In this document: positions 15,893 through 24,978 of the stretch, one piece after another
How the letters are laid out: each line of letters opens with the position of its first letter
Numbering within the stretch: the stretch's first letter is position 1
NCBI RefSeq assembly: GCF_946151055.1
Contig: NZ_CAMGYZ010000008.1
Location: 62,001 to 126,000, forward strand
From: Bacillus sp. Marseille-Q3570
Lineage (GTDB): Bacteria > Bacillota > Bacilli > Bacillales > Fictibacillaceae
Direction: 5' to 3'
Length of the DNA stretch: 64,000 nucleotides
Position numbers and translations under genes: made by a program
The notes under the pieces: generated by a model
Told to the model about the DNA's origin: nothing
The model's database searches: none
Seen by the model: only the letters and a program-made list of their open reading frames with translations

Positions 15893-17962
15893 ATGGCTGA
15901 TTACTTAGTAATAGTAGAATCTCCCGCCAAAGCAAAAACGATTGAAAAATATTTAGGAAAAAAATATATCGTAAAAGCTTCAATGGGACATGTACGTGAT
16001 TTACCGAAAAGCCAAATGGGTGTTGATGTAAATAACGATTTTGAACCTAGATACATTACGATCAGAGGGAAAGGTCCTGTACTGAAAGACCTGAAGTCTG
16101 CTGCAAAGAAAGTAAAAAAGATTTTTCTCGCAGCTGACCCCGATCGTGAAGGTGAAGCGATTGCTTGGCATTTGGCCCATAGCCTTGAAATGGACGATAC
16201 GTCTGATTGTCGGGTTGTGTTCAATGAAATTACGAAACAAGCTATCAAAGACTCATTCAAGAGACCTCGTAAGATCAACATGGATCTTGTGGATGCCCAA
16301 CAAGCGAGGCGGATTCTAGATCGACTGGTTGGTTATAACATCAGTCCTTTACTATGGAAGAAAGTGAAAAAAGGATTGAGTGCCGGTCGTGTCCAAACTG
16401 TTGCATTACGCTTGATCGTCGAACGAGAAAAAGAAATACAGAATTTCAAACCAGAAGAATACTGGAAAATCAAAGCGATATTCGATAAAAATGGTGAACA
16501 ATTCGAAGCGTCCTTCTTTGAATTGAATGGTGAAAAGGTTGAACTTTCGAATGAAGAAAAAGTGAAGGAAGTCTTGAAACACATCAAAGGGGAATCATTT
16601 GATGTCACTTCAGTTCAGAAGAAAGAGCGTAAACGAAATCCAGCCGCTCCATTTACAACTTCTTCATTGCAACAGGAAGCAGCAAGAAAGTTGAATTTCC
16701 GTGCAAAAAAAACGATGATGATGGCGCAACAATTATACGAAGGAATCGATATTGGGAAAGAAGGGACAGTAGGTCTCATCACCTATATGAGAACCGATTC
16801 CACTCGTGTATCTGATGTAGCCAAAAATGAAGCACGCGATTATATTACAGAACAATATGGATCGAACTTCACGAGTAGCCGATCGACAGGGAAAAAGTCC
16901 AATAATGCGCAGGATGCCCACGAAGCTGTACGCCCTACGTCAACTCTACGGGATCCTAAAGCAGTCAAACCGTATTTGAGCCGGGATCAGTATCGTTTAT
17001 ACAAATTGATTTGGGAACGTTTCGTTGCAAGTCAGATGGCACCCGCAATCATGGATACGATGGCGGTCAATCTGGACAATAACGGAGTACGTTTCCGTGC
17101 AAACGGTTCAAAAGTGAAATTCCCAGGTTTCATGAAGGTATATGTAGAAGGTAACGATGATAACAAGAAAGATGAAGATAAGATCCTTCCAGACCTTAAA
17201 GAGGGTGACTCCGTCAAAACAGAAGAGATTGAACCGAGTCAGCACTTTACACAGCCTCCGCCGAGATATTCAGAGGCAAGATTGGTCAAAACGATGGAGG
17301 AACTTGGAATCGGAAGACCATCCACCTACGCACCGACACTCGATACGATTCAACGTCGTGGATATGTGGCTTTAGACGCGAGGAAGTTCGTACCGACTGA
17401 ACTTGGGGAAATTGTACTGGAGCTGATCCTTGAATTTTTCCCTGAAGTCATTGAGGTCGAGTTCACCGCTGAAATGGAAACGAGTCTCGACCATATCGAG
17501 GAAGGTACAGAAGAGTGGAAGAAGATCATTGCCGCCTTTTATAAAGAATTCGAGAAAAAATTGAAGGTTGCAGAGGAAGAAATGAAAGAAGTAGAGATCC
17601 AGGACGAACCTGCCGGTGAAAATTGTGAAAAATGCGGCAGCGAGATGGTCTATAAAATGGGTCGATACGGGAAGTTCATGGCTTGCTCGAATTTTCCTGA
17701 CTGCAGAAACACGAAACCGATCGTCAAAGATATCGGTGTAAAGTGCCCAAAATGTAATGAAGGAAATATCGTTGAGCGAAAGAGTAAAAAGAGGCGTATC
17801 TTCTATGGTTGCGATCGATATCCTAAATGTGATTTCGTTTCATGGGATAAGCCGATCAGCAGACCTTGTCCGAAGTGCGAAAGTTTACTTGTCGAAAAGA
17901 AAACGAAGAAAAGCAACACGATACAGTGTACGAATTGCGACTACAAAGAGAAACAAAATTAG
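15893..17962 (+). CDS. topA: DNA topoisomerase I
   Basis: Type IA topoisomerase that relaxes negative supercoils. The 689 residues start with a TOPRIM domain ([19 protein letters not shown], and [13 protein letters not shown] near 81-93). The active-site tyrosine is Y298 in [11 protein letters not shown]. The C-terminal 120 residues hold three Cys-pair zinc ribbon repeats ([24 protein letters not shown]). The start has a strong AAAGGGGGAG site. trmFO begins 12 bases after the stop. Confidence 0.98.
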   Translation: MADYLVIVESPAKAKTIEKYLGKKYIVKASMGHVRDLPKSQMGVDVNNDFEPRYITIRGKGPVLKDLKSAAKKVKKIFLAADPDREGEAIAWHLAHSLEMDDTSDCRVVFNEITKQAIKDSFKRPRKINMDLVDAQQARRILDRLVGYNISPLLWKKVKKGLSAGRVQTVALRLIVEREKEIQNFKPEEYWKIKAIFDKNGEQFEASFFELNGEKVELSNEEKVKEVLKHIKGESFDVTSVQKKERKRNPAAPFTTSSLQQEAARKLNFRAKKTMMMAQQLYEGIDIGKEGTVGLITYMRTDSTRVSDVAKNEARDYITEQYGSNFTSSRSTGKKSNNAQDAHEAVRPTSTLRDPKAVKPYLSRDQYRLYKLIWERFVASQMAPAIMDTMAVNLDNNGVRFRANGSKVKFPGFMKVYVEGNDDNKKDEDKILPDLKEGDSVKTEEIEPSQHFTQPPPRYSEARLVKTMEELGIGRPSTYAPTLDTIQRRGYVALDARKFVPTELGEIVLELILEFFPEVIEVEFTAEMETSLDHIEEGTEEWKKIIAAFYKEFEKKLKVAEEEMKEVEIQDEPAGENCEKCGSEMVYKMGRYGKFMACSNFPDCRNTKPIVKDIGVKCPKCNEGNIVERKSKKRRIFYGCDRYPKCDFVSWDKPISRPCPKCESLLVEKKTKKSNTIQCTNCDYKEKQN

Positions 17963-17973
17963 GGTGATGGAAA

Positions 17974-19281
17974 TTGAAGTTACAAGCAGTTAATGTCGTA
18001 GGTGCAGGGCTAGCTGGGAGTGAAGCTGCTTGGCAGTTGGCGAAACGCAGAATTAAAGTCAATCTATATGAAATGAGACCGAAAAGGCAGACACCTGCAC
18101 ATCATACGGATAAATTTGCAGAATTGGTTTGCAGCAACTCACTTCGTTCGAATGCCCTGACTAATGCAGTAGGGGTACTGAAAGAAGAGATGAGACATTT
18201 GGATTCTGTCATCATACAAAGTGCAGATGACTGTTCTGTTCCTGCCGGTGGTGCGCTGGCAGTAGATCGCCATGAATTTGCAGCGAAAGTGACAGAACGC
18301 GTAAAAGGTCATCCGAATGTGACGGTCTATGAAGAAGAAATCCGCGGAATCCCTGAAGGACCTACGATCATTGCAACAGGTCCATTGACTTCTGAGGATT
18401 TATCAAAAGCCTTATTATCACTGACAGGTGAAGAGTATCTTTATTTCTATGATGCTGCAGCACCAATTATTGAAGTGGATAGCATCGATCGTGATAAAGT
18501 TTATTTGAAATCCCGATATGACAAAGGGGAAGCCGCATACTTGAATTGTCCGATGACAGAAGAGGAATTCGATCGTTTTTATGAAGCGCTGATTTCAGCC
18601 GAAACGGTACCTTTGAAAGAATTTGAAAAGGAAATTTTCTTTGAAGGATGCATGCCAGTTGAGGTGATGGCGAAGCGGGGAAAGAAGACCTTGTTATTCG
18701 GGCCAATGAAACCAGTAGGATTAGAAGATCCAAAAACCGGGAAACAACCCTATGCAGTTGTTCAATTACGCCAGGACAACAAGACTGGAACGCTCTATAA
18801 CATCGTAGGTTTCCAAACCCATATGAAATGGGGTCCGCAGAAGGAAGTCTTAAGACTGATTCCTGGTTTGGAGAATGCGGAAATTGTTCGATATGGTGTC
18901 ATGCATCGGAATACGTTCATCAATTCGCCAAATTTACTTAAACCGACATACCAGTACAAGGACCGTGATGATTTGTTCTTCGCAGGTCAAATGACAGGTG
19001 TGGAAGGTTATGTAGAAAGTGCAGCCTCCGGTTTGATCGCAGGTATCAACGCAGCTCGTTTCGTTCAAGACCAAGAACCAGTTGTTTTCCCACTGGAAAC
19101 GGCATTGGGCGGGATGGCAGAATATATTACAACTGCCAACCCTGACAACTTCCAGCCGATCAATGCAAATTTCGGATTATTCCCACCGCTTGATAAGAGA
19201 ATCAAGAATAAGAAGGAACGATACGAAAAGATTGCTGAGAGAGCACTGGGAACAATTCAGAATTTTTTAACAAAAGTGTGA
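17974..19281 (+). CDS. trmFO: tRNA m5U54 methyltransferase TrmFO (folate/FAD-dependent)
   Basis: Flavoenzyme that methylates U54 in the T-loop using methylenetetrahydrofolate. The start is TTG 17974, with AGGGTGATGG just upstream; the ATG at 17967 is out of frame. The N-terminal dinucleotide-binding loop is [36 protein letters not shown] and the C-terminal [18 protein letters not shown] are typical. Length is 435 residues. It belongs to the topA-trmFO-xerC-hslVU-codY block conserved in Bacillaceae. Confidence 0.97.
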   Translation: MKLQAVNVVGAGLAGSEAAWQLAKRRIKVNLYEMRPKRQTPAHHTDKFAELVCSNSLRSNALTNAVGVLKEEMRHLDSVIIQSADDCSVPAGGALAVDRHEFAAKVTERVKGHPNVTVYEEEIRGIPEGPTIIATGPLTSEDLSKALLSLTGEEYLYFYDAAAPIIEVDSIDRDKVYLKSRYDKGEAAYLNCPMTEEEFDRFYEALISAETVPLKEFEKEIFFEGCMPVEVMAKRGKKTLLFGPMKPVGLEDPKTGKQPYAVVQLRQDNKTGTLYNIVGFQTHMKWGPQKEVLRLIPGLENAEIVRYGVMHRNTFINSPNLLKPTYQYKDRDDLFFAGQMTGVEGYVESAASGLIAGINAARFVQDQEPVVFPLETALGGMAEYITTANPDNFQPINANFGLFPPLDKRIKNKKERYEKIAERALGTIQNFLTKV

Positions 19282-19377
19282 ATATATATTGTCAAGGCCT
19301 CTAAGTTGTGATACGATTTAGGGGTCTTTATGCTAATTGTTCCACTATTCAGAAAATAATAGGAAGTTGATCGTGTT

Positions 19378-20265
19378 ATGCAAGAAGACATCCGTCTTTT
19401 TATCGAATATTTACAAATTGAAAAAAATTGTTCGCAGCATACCGTCACCAATTATCAAGTTGACATCGACGATTTTGTGGAATTCATGAGGCAGCAAGGC
19501 TTGGACCAATTTGCTGCTGTTTCTTATGTGCATGTCCGCCACTATCTGACAATATTGCATGAAAAGAAATATGCCAGAAAATCTGTAGCGAGAAAAGTCT
19601 CAACATTACGAAGTTTATATCGATTTTTAATCAGAGAAGAACGCTTAGAACAGAATCCTTTTAAAACTGCTAGTCTACCGAGACAAAATAAGCGACTCCC
19701 CAAATTCTTTTTCGCAGAAGAACTTGAGGAGTTGTTTAAAGTTTCAGACTTGAACACCCCCTTGGGACAGAGGAATCAAACATTGCTCGAACTTCTTTAC
19801 GGAACGGGAATTCGAGTCAGTGAATGCTGCGGTCTTACTCTGAAAGACATCGATCTTTCGATTGAAACGATTCTTGTAAGGGGAAAAGGGCGCAAGGAAA
19901 GATATGTCCCGATAGGCAGTTATGCAATCGAATCGTTGGACCTTTATTTGAATTCTGGAAGGAAGACATTAATGAAAACGAAAGAGCATGATAAACTCTT
20001 CGTGAATTATAAAGGGGATCCTCTGACTGATCGTGGTGTCAGGAAAGTTCTGAAAAAGATGATCGAATCGACATCTTTGACGATGAACATTACACCACAC
20101 ATGCTGCGTCATACGTTTGCGACCCACTTGTTGAATGAAGGTGCTGATTTGAGAGCAGTGCAAGAACTATTGGGCCATTCCCAATTGTCTACCACTCAAA
20201 TTTATACACATGTTACAAAAGATAGATTGCAGCAGATGTATCGCAATTTTCATCCAAGAGCTTAG
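19378..20265 (+). CDS. xerC: Tyrosine recombinase XerC (CodV)
   Basis: Acts at the chromosomal dif site with XerD to resolve dimers. All catalytic residues are present: R146 (GTGIRVSE), K170, H241 and R244 ([10 protein letters not shown]), H267 (LGHSQLSTT) and Y276 (IYTH). The N-terminal SAM-like core-binding domain covers residues 1-90. Length is 295 residues. The 96-base gap to trmFO contains a weak imperfect hairpin. It is the first gene of the codV-codW-codX-codY order and is not a phage integrase. Confidence 0.96.
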   Translation: MQEDIRLFIEYLQIEKNCSQHTVTNYQVDIDDFVEFMRQQGLDQFAAVSYVHVRHYLTILHEKKYARKSVARKVSTLRSLYRFLIREERLEQNPFKTASLPRQNKRLPKFFFAEELEELFKVSDLNTPLGQRNQTLLELLYGTGIRVSECCGLTLKDIDLSIETILVRGKGRKERYVPIGSYAIESLDLYLNSGRKTLMKTKEHDKLFVNYKGDPLTDRGVRKVLKKMIESTSLTMNITPHMLRHTFATHLLNEGADLRAVQELLGHSQLSTTQIYTHVTKDRLQQMYRNFHPRA

Positions 20266-20305
20266 CTTAAGCTGGGTTAGGATTCAATATGGGAGGAGGT
20301 CTGTT

Positions 20306-20848
20306 ATGAGTACATTCCATGCTACCACCATTTTTGCTGTCCATCATAAAGGTGGCTGTGCAATGGCAGGAGATGGGCAAGTGACGTTTGGAAATGCAGT
20401 GGTGATGAAACATACTGCGAAGAAGGTCCGGAAGTTATATGATGGTAAAGTTCTAGCCGGATTTGCAGGTTCAGTCGCTGATGCCTTCACTTTATTCGAA
20501 AAATTCGAAGCAAAGCTTGAGGAATTCAACGGTAATTTGCAACGATCTGCAGTAGAACTTGCAAAAGAATGGCGGGGTGACAAGATGCTTCGAAAACTGG
20601 AAGCGATGTTGATCGTCATGAACAAAGAAACTCTTTTGCTTGTCTCCGGGACTGGTGAAGTCATCGAACCGGATGATGGAATACTAGCCATCGGATCTGG
20701 TGGTAACTATGCTTTGTCGGCAGGAAGGGCGCTGAAAAGGCATGGTGAACATTTATCTGCAACTGATATCGCGAAAAGCGCATTAGAAATCGCTGCCGAG
20801 ATTTGCGTTTATACGAATGACCAGATAATTGTTGAACAATTAACTTGA
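20306..20848 (+). CDS. hslV: ATP-dependent protease subunit HslV (ClpQ/CodW)
   Basis: Peptidase subunit of the HslUV proteasome-like complex. ATG 20306 with GGGAGGAGG is the correct start; the earlier in-frame ATG at 20210 lies inside xerC. The 180-residue product begins [12 protein letters not shown], so the processed N-terminus would be Ser2 a few residues ahead of the Thr pair that is catalytic in E. coli HslV. B. subtilis CodW has the same extension and is described as using an N-terminal serine. [14 protein letters not shown] is a core motif. hslU follows after 19 bases. Confidence 0.96.
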   Translation: MSTFHATTIFAVHHKGGCAMAGDGQVTFGNAVVMKHTAKKVRKLYDGKVLAGFAGSVADAFTLFEKFEAKLEEFNGNLQRSAVELAKEWRGDKMLRKLEAMLIVMNKETLLLVSGTGEVIEPDDGILAIGSGGNYALSAGRALKRHGEHLSATDIAKSALEIAAEICVYTNDQIIVEQLT

Positions 20849-20867
20849 AACGGGGGAGTTTGACACG

Positions 20868-22265
20868 ATGAAAATGGATTATACACCAAGACAGATTGTT
20901 GAACGACTTGATCAGTTCATTGTTGGTCAGAAAAGTGCGAAGAAAGCGGTAGCTATTGCACTGCGAAACCGGTATCGCAGAAGTTTGATCGACGAATCTA
21001 TAAGGGATGAAGTCGTACCAAAGAATATATTGATGATCGGTCCAACTGGTGTAGGGAAGACTGAGATCGCTAGAAGATTGGCTAAGATTGTGGGCGCACC
21101 TTTTGTAAAAGTGGAAGCGACAAAGTTCACCGAAGTCGGTTATGTCGGCCGTGATGTCGAATCCATGGTCCGTGACCTGGTTGAGACATCAATCCGCATT
21201 GTAAAAGAAGAGAAGATGGCCTCGGTTAAAGAACCTGCTGAGCAGAATGCGAATAAACGGTTAGTGGAATTATTGGTACCATCCAAGAAAGCCGAACAGT
21301 CTACTTACAAGAACCCTTTGGAAATGTTGTTCGGAAATCAACAACAACAAGATTCGAACGACAATTCCGACACTGAAAAAGATCAAATCGCTTCAAAAAG
21401 GAAGCAGATCGCCCATCAACTCGCGCTTGGTGAATTGGAAGATCATTATGTCACCGTAGAGGTTGAGGAACAGAACCAGAATATGATGGATTTGTTCCAG
21501 GGCTCAGGAATGGAACAAATGGGGATGAATATGCAGGATATGCTTGGTAATCTGATGCCGAAAAAAAAGAAAAAACGTAAGCTTACCGTAAACGAAGCAA
21601 GAAAGGTCCTGACCCATGAAGAAGCACAAAAATTGATCGATATGGACGAAGTTGGTCAAGAAGCTGTTACAAGAGCCGAACAAACGGGTATGATTTTTAT
21701 AGATGAGATAGATAAGATTGCAGGTAAAGGCAATCAATCAGCAGATGTCTCACGTGAAGGGGTGCAAAGAGATATATTGCCGATCGTAGAAGGATCGACA
21801 GTTGTTACGAAGTATGGACCTGTCAAGACGGATCATGTGTTATTCGTAGCAGCAGGCGCATTCCATATTGCAAAGCCCTCTGATCTCATACCTGAGCTTC
21901 AAGGAAGGTTTCCTATCCGGGTAGAATTGTCCAGTCTCAACATTGATGATTTCGTATCGATCCTGGTAGACCCTGACAATGCGTTGACAAAACAATATAA
22001 AGCACTTTTGCAAACTGAAGGTATAAACATAGAATTTTCTGACGATGCTATTCGTAGAATTGCGACAATCGCAACAGAAGTGAATCAAAATACTGACAAT
22101 ATTGGAGCTAGGAGGCTTCATACGATTTTAGAAAGGTTATTGGAAGATTTATCTTTTGAAGCCCCGGATATTAATCTTGAGACTATTACAATTACTCCTG
22201 ATTATGTCGATGAAAAACTAGGAGCCATTGCAAAAGATCGAGACTTGAGTCAGTATATCTTATAA
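20868..22265 (+). CDS. hslU: ATP-dependent unfoldase HslU (ClpY/CodX)
   Basis: AAA+ hexamer that unfolds substrates for HslV. The start [21 protein letters not shown] is diagnostic. Walker A is GPTGVGKT (residues 58-65), preceding the pore motif GYVGRD. The intermediate I domain (about 105-240) is Gln/Asn- and Lys-rich. Walker B is [11 protein letters not shown]. The C-terminal tail ends DLSQYIL. Length is 465 residues. codY begins 19 bases downstream. Confidence 0.98.
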   Translation: MKMDYTPRQIVERLDQFIVGQKSAKKAVAIALRNRYRRSLIDESIRDEVVPKNILMIGPTGVGKTEIARRLAKIVGAPFVKVEATKFTEVGYVGRDVESMVRDLVETSIRIVKEEKMASVKEPAEQNANKRLVELLVPSKKAEQSTYKNPLEMLFGNQQQQDSNDNSDTEKDQIASKRKQIAHQLALGELEDHYVTVEVEEQNQNMMDLFQGSGMEQMGMNMQDMLGNLMPKKKKKRKLTVNEARKVLTHEEAQKLIDMDEVGQEAVTRAEQTGMIFIDEIDKIAGKGNQSADVSREGVQRDILPIVEGSTVVTKYGPVKTDHVLFVAAGAFHIAKPSDLIPELQGRFPIRVELSSLNIDDFVSILVDPDNALTKQYKALLQTEGINIEFSDDAIRRIATIATEVNQNTDNIGARRLHTILERLLEDLSFEAPDINLETITITPDYVDEKLGAIAKDRDLSQYIL

Positions 22266-22284
22266 CAATTAGGAGGAGTTACAA

Positions 22285-23064
22285 ATGAATTTATTAGGAA
22301 AAACAAGAAAGATCAATGCGTTATTACAAGAGTCTGGTGGTAAGCCAGTTAACTTTAAAGAAATGGCTGGTACTCTATGTGATGTGATCGAAGCGAATAT
22401 TTTCGTAGTCAGTCGACGCGGGAAATTACTTGGGTTCTCTCTTGTACAGGAAATTGAGAATGAGAGAATGAAGAAGATGCTCGTTGACAGACAATTCCCG
22501 ACAGAATATACGAAGAACCTTTTCAACATTACAGAAACCTCTTCAAACCTGGACATCAACAGTGATTATACCGCTTTCCCTGTTGAAAACAAAGATTTAT
22601 TCGGTAAAGGTCTTACGACAATCGTACCGATCGTTGGTGCAGGGGAACGCCTAGGGACCTTGATTCTTTCACGTTTGAATGAATCGTTCCAGGATGACGA
22701 TCTGATCCTGGCTGAATATGGTGCGACAGTAGTAGGCACTGAGATTCTTCGTGAAAAATCTGAAGAAATCGAAGAAGAAGCTCGTAATAAAGCAGTGGTC
22801 CAAATGGCGATCAGTTCGTTATCTTACAGTGAATTAGAAGCCATCGAGCATATTTTTGAAGAATTAGATGGAAACGAAGGACTATTAGTCGCAAGTAAAA
22901 TTGCTGACAGAGTCGGGATAACACGTTCAGTGATTGTAAACGCACTTCGTAAGCTAGAAAGTGCAGGCGTAATCGAATCTCGCTCACTAGGAATGAAAGG
23001 TACCTATATCAAGGTCTTGAATGATAAATTCTTACATGAGCTTTCTAAATTGAAAGCGATCTAA
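22285..23064 (+). CDS. codY: Global transcriptional regulator CodY
   Basis: Senses branched-chain amino acids and GTP and represses stationary-phase, nutrient-scavenging and motility genes. The 259 residues contain an N-terminal GAF domain (about 1-155; [16 protein letters not shown] and EYTKNLFNI are typical) and a winged helix-turn-helix at 203-222 ([20 protein letters not shown]). The start has AGGAGGAG. A perfect 15-bp terminator follows, separating it from fla/che. Two CodY-box-like sequences occur in the adjacent flagellar region. Confidence 0.98.
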   Translation: MNLLGKTRKINALLQESGGKPVNFKEMAGTLCDVIEANIFVVSRRGKLLGFSLVQEIENERMKKMLVDRQFPTEYTKNLFNITETSSNLDINSDYTAFPVENKDLFGKGLTTIVPIVGAGERLGTLILSRLNESFQDDDLILAEYGATVVGTEILREKSEEIEEEARNKAVVQMAISSLSYSELEAIEHIFEELDGNEGLLVASKIADRVGITRSVIVNALRKLESAGVIESRSLGMKGTYIKVLNDKFLHELSKLKAI

Positions 23065-23092
23065 CGAGGACTGGGACAAAAGAATATAATCC

Positions 23093-23140
23093 AAAGGAAA
23101 CCCGAACAATGTGTAGACATTCGTTCGGGTTTCCTTTTTT
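23093..23140 (+). terminator. Strong intrinsic terminator after codY
   Basis: A perfect 15-bp stem, AAAGGAAACCCGAAC (23093-23107) with its complement at 23123-23137, closes a 15-base loop and continues into a T run. It lies 28 bases past the codY stop. Confidence 0.95.
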
Positions 23141-23164
23141 CAGTTATTGCAGCTTCGTCAATTC

Positions 23165-23222
23165 CCTTCGTTTTCCGCGAGCACGGCCTAAGCCTCCTCC
23201 GAAACGCTTTCGACTGGGGTCC
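23165..23222. repeat. Remnant of a GC-rich dispersed Bacillaceae repeat
   Basis: The stretch CTTCGTTTTCCGCGAGCACG, then GCCTAAGCCTCCTCCG and CGACTGGGGTC, is more GC-rich than its surroundings. It resembles the CTTTCCGCGGGCACGG...AGCCTCCTCG intergenic repeat that I recall from many Bacillus-related genomes. Only one arm seems present. Identification is from memory of that family, not from a second copy in this window. Confidence 0.5.
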
Positions 23223-23228
23223 GAATAA

Positions 23229-23331
23229 AAGCATTCATACAAGGACAAACAATGCCATTTTGGCGCCTCAATGGTCGTATGAAGCATTCATACGGACAAA
23301 CAATCCATTTGGGTGTCTCAATGGACGTATG
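23229..23331. repeat. Two tandem ~50-bp palindromic repeats upstream of fla/che
   Basis: Units at 23229-23281 and 23282-23331 share AAGCATTCATAC, GGACAAACAAT, CCATTT, TCTCAATGG or CCTCAATGG, and CGTATG. Within each, TTCATAC pairs with GTATGAA and CCATT with AATGG, so each unit folds back on itself. The two copies differ by small indels and about six substitutions. Confidence 0.8.
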
Positions 23332-23347
23332 AACAATAGGTCAACCA

Positions 23348-23400
23348 ATTAAACTCTTTATTAGAACACGTCCTATTTACACGCGGAAAGAGAGTTTAAT
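23348..23400. other. Inverted repeat upstream of fla/che and remaining gap to flgB
   Basis: ATTAAACTCTTT (23348-23359) and AAAGAGAGTTTAAT (23387-23400) are inverted with one two-base bulge and 27 bases between them. No T run follows the right arm. The bases from here to flgB at 23726 are AT-rich and must hold the main fla/che promoter. I could not find a convincing sigma-A pair or a TAAA-GCCGATAT sigma-D pair there. Confidence 0.45.
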
Positions 23401-23616
23401 ACACCCACATTTTGATAACGAAAACTTAAAATTGGAAGGACAAATGGAAAAAATAACAGGATTCGGTAACTAATCTCGAATTATGTCGAATATTTATGAT
23501 TAAAAAGAAGGGTTTTTCTTGTAGTATACGGAAATAAGGTAGTAATTGGGTCGAAATGTGATGATATAAGTCAAAAGACCCATTTAAATATTAGTCCTTT
23601 ATATCGAAAATAATCG

Positions 23617-23631
23617 AAATATCGGAAAATA
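23617..23631. promoter_or_regulatory. Weak CodY-box-like sequence upstream of flgB
   Basis: AAATATCGGAAAATA matches the CodY consensus AATTTTCWGAAAATT at 11 of 15 positions and lies about 95 bases before flgB. In B. subtilis CodY represses the fla/che promoter. In such AT-rich DNA an 11/15 match is weak evidence. Confidence 0.3.
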
Positions 23632-23725
23632 CATAGACAGTAGATGGGATTAACTATAAAATACACCTGAAAGCAATTTAGAAATTGTTGGATATTGAGG
23701 AAATTTTACTATAAGGAGGTTAGAT

Positions 23726-24112
23726 ATGCTAAATTCAAGTACAATCCGCAATCTGGAACAGGCATTGAATTATCGTACAGCAAATCATGATGCGATTGCG
23801 AATAATATTTCAAATGTTGATACTCCGAATTATAAAGCTAAATCAGTGGAATTCAGGGAGACTTTGAACCGATCCTTAAAAGCCTATCGGACGGACCAGA
23901 AGCATATTCCTTTCTCTACAGAAGCTTCAGCTAACCCATCCTTCTTCACTAAAACCAATACAGACACATCGTATTCCCATAATGGAAACAATGTAGATGT
24001 TGATAAAGAAATGACAAAACTAGCAGAAAACCAATTGTATTATCAAGCGCTGATTCAGCGAATGAATGGTAAATTCAGTTCAATGAACACGGTGATCAAA
24101 GGGGGAAGATAG
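23726..24112 (+). CDS. flgB: Flagellar basal-body rod protein FlgB
   Basis: Proximal rod component and first gene of the fla/che operon. The 128 residues contain the rod-family N-terminal motif AIANNISNVDTPNYKAKSVEF and a C-terminal helix ending in NGKFSSMNTVIKGGR. The start follows a perfect AAGGAGG at 23713-23719. flgC begins 4 bases after the stop. Confidence 0.97.
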   Translation: MLNSSTIRNLEQALNYRTANHDAIANNISNVDTPNYKAKSVEFRETLNRSLKAYRTDQKHIPFSTEASANPSFFTKTNTDTSYSHNGNNVDVDKEMTKLAENQLYYQALIQRMNGKFSSMNTVIKGGR

Positions 24113-24116
24113 ATAA

Positions 24117-24563
24117 ATGGGATTATTCAACTCATTGAATATTTCGGGTTCCGCATTAACCGCTCAACGTCTAAGAATGGATGTGGCATCATCGAATATG
24201 GCTAATGCAGAAACGACTCGTTCAGAGATGGTGGATGGAGAGTGGCAGCCTTACCGAAGGAAAATGGTCGTACTTGAGCCGGGAGGGACAGATTTCAATT
24301 CGATTTTATCGAAAGTACAATCGGGTGATCAGTTGAGGGGTGTCAAGGCAAGTTCGATTGTAGAAGATGAACAACCATTTAAATTGGCATACCAACCAGA
24401 CCATCCAGATGCAGATGATCAAGGATATGTACGTATGCCGAATGTCGATCCGCTTAAAGAGATAGTGGATTTGATGAGTGCTACCCGATCCTATGAAGCG
24501 AATGTGACTGTAATGAATGCAGCAAAAGGGATGTATATGAAAGCGCTGGAAATCGGAAGATAA
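24117..24563 (+). CDS. flgC: Flagellar basal-body rod protein FlgC
   Basis: Proximal rod component, 148 residues. The N-terminal GLFNSLNISGSALTAQRLRM and VASSNMANAETT form the conserved rod motif. The C-terminal VDLMSATRSYEANVTVMNAAK forms the coiled-coil partner helix. It is tightly packed between flgB and fliE. Confidence 0.97.
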   Translation: MGLFNSLNISGSALTAQRLRMDVASSNMANAETTRSEMVDGEWQPYRRKMVVLEPGGTDFNSILSKVQSGDQLRGVKASSIVEDEQPFKLAYQPDHPDADDQGYVRMPNVDPLKEIVDLMSATRSYEANVTVMNAAKGMYMKALEIGR

Positions 24564-24585
24564 AGGGATAAAGGGAGTGTCGTGA

Positions 24586-24873
24586 TTGCAACCAGTACAA
24601 TTGAATGTAACTACATTACCAGCTGTCGAAAAATCCACACCTGGTCAAGCGCGTGATCAGCTGGCTGTATCATTTAAGGATTTACTACATAAAGTCAATG
24701 AAGCTCAAATCAAGTCTGATATCGAGACAGAAAAGCTCATTTCAGGCAAGACTGATAACTTACATAATGTGATGATCACAGCTGAGAAGGCAAGTGTCAC
24801 TTTGAATACAGCTGTGGAAGTACGGAATAAAGCTATTGAAGCTTATCAGGAAATCATGAGAATGCAAGTTTGA
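24586..24873 (+). CDS. fliE: Flagellar hook-basal body protein FliE
   Basis: Links the MS ring to the rod and is exported early by the type III gate. TTG 24586 with AAGGGAGTG is the likely start, giving 95 residues. SFKDLLHKVNEAQIKSD and the C-terminal VEVRNKAIEAYQEIMRMQV are diagnostic. A 105-base gap to fliF contains a CodY-box-like site. Confidence 0.94.
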   Translation: MQPVQLNVTTLPAVEKSTPGQARDQLAVSFKDLLHKVNEAQIKSDIETEKLISGKTDNLHNVMITAEKASVTLNTAVEVRNKAIEAYQEIMRMQV

Positions 24874-24924
24874 TAACATTCTTTAGCAATTACATTTACG
24901 CACATAGTTTTCGAGGGGCTGGAA

Positions 24925-24939
24925 AATTTTCTGACCATT
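24925..24939. promoter_or_regulatory. Candidate CodY-binding box between fliE and fliF
   Basis: AATTTTCTGACCATT matches AATTTTCWGAAAATT at 13 of 15 positions. It lies 40 bases before the fliF start in one of the few sizeable gaps inside the operon, so CodY could act as a roadblock or control an internal promoter. The codY gene is less than 2 kb away. Confidence 0.45.
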
Positions 24940-24978
24940 GAAAATAAATTTTTTTGCGAATGACGACCGGGGGATAAA

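Noticed and set aside
19282-19377. Terminator between trmFO and xerC
   Set aside because: GGCCTCTAA and TTTAGGGGTC pair only imperfectly and the following TTTATG is a poor T tract; read-through is likely.
19378-20265. Phage or integrative-element integrase
   Set aside because: The tyrosine recombinase has XerC length and motifs and sits in the conserved xerC-hslV-hslU-codY order; no att-like repeats or phage genes are near.
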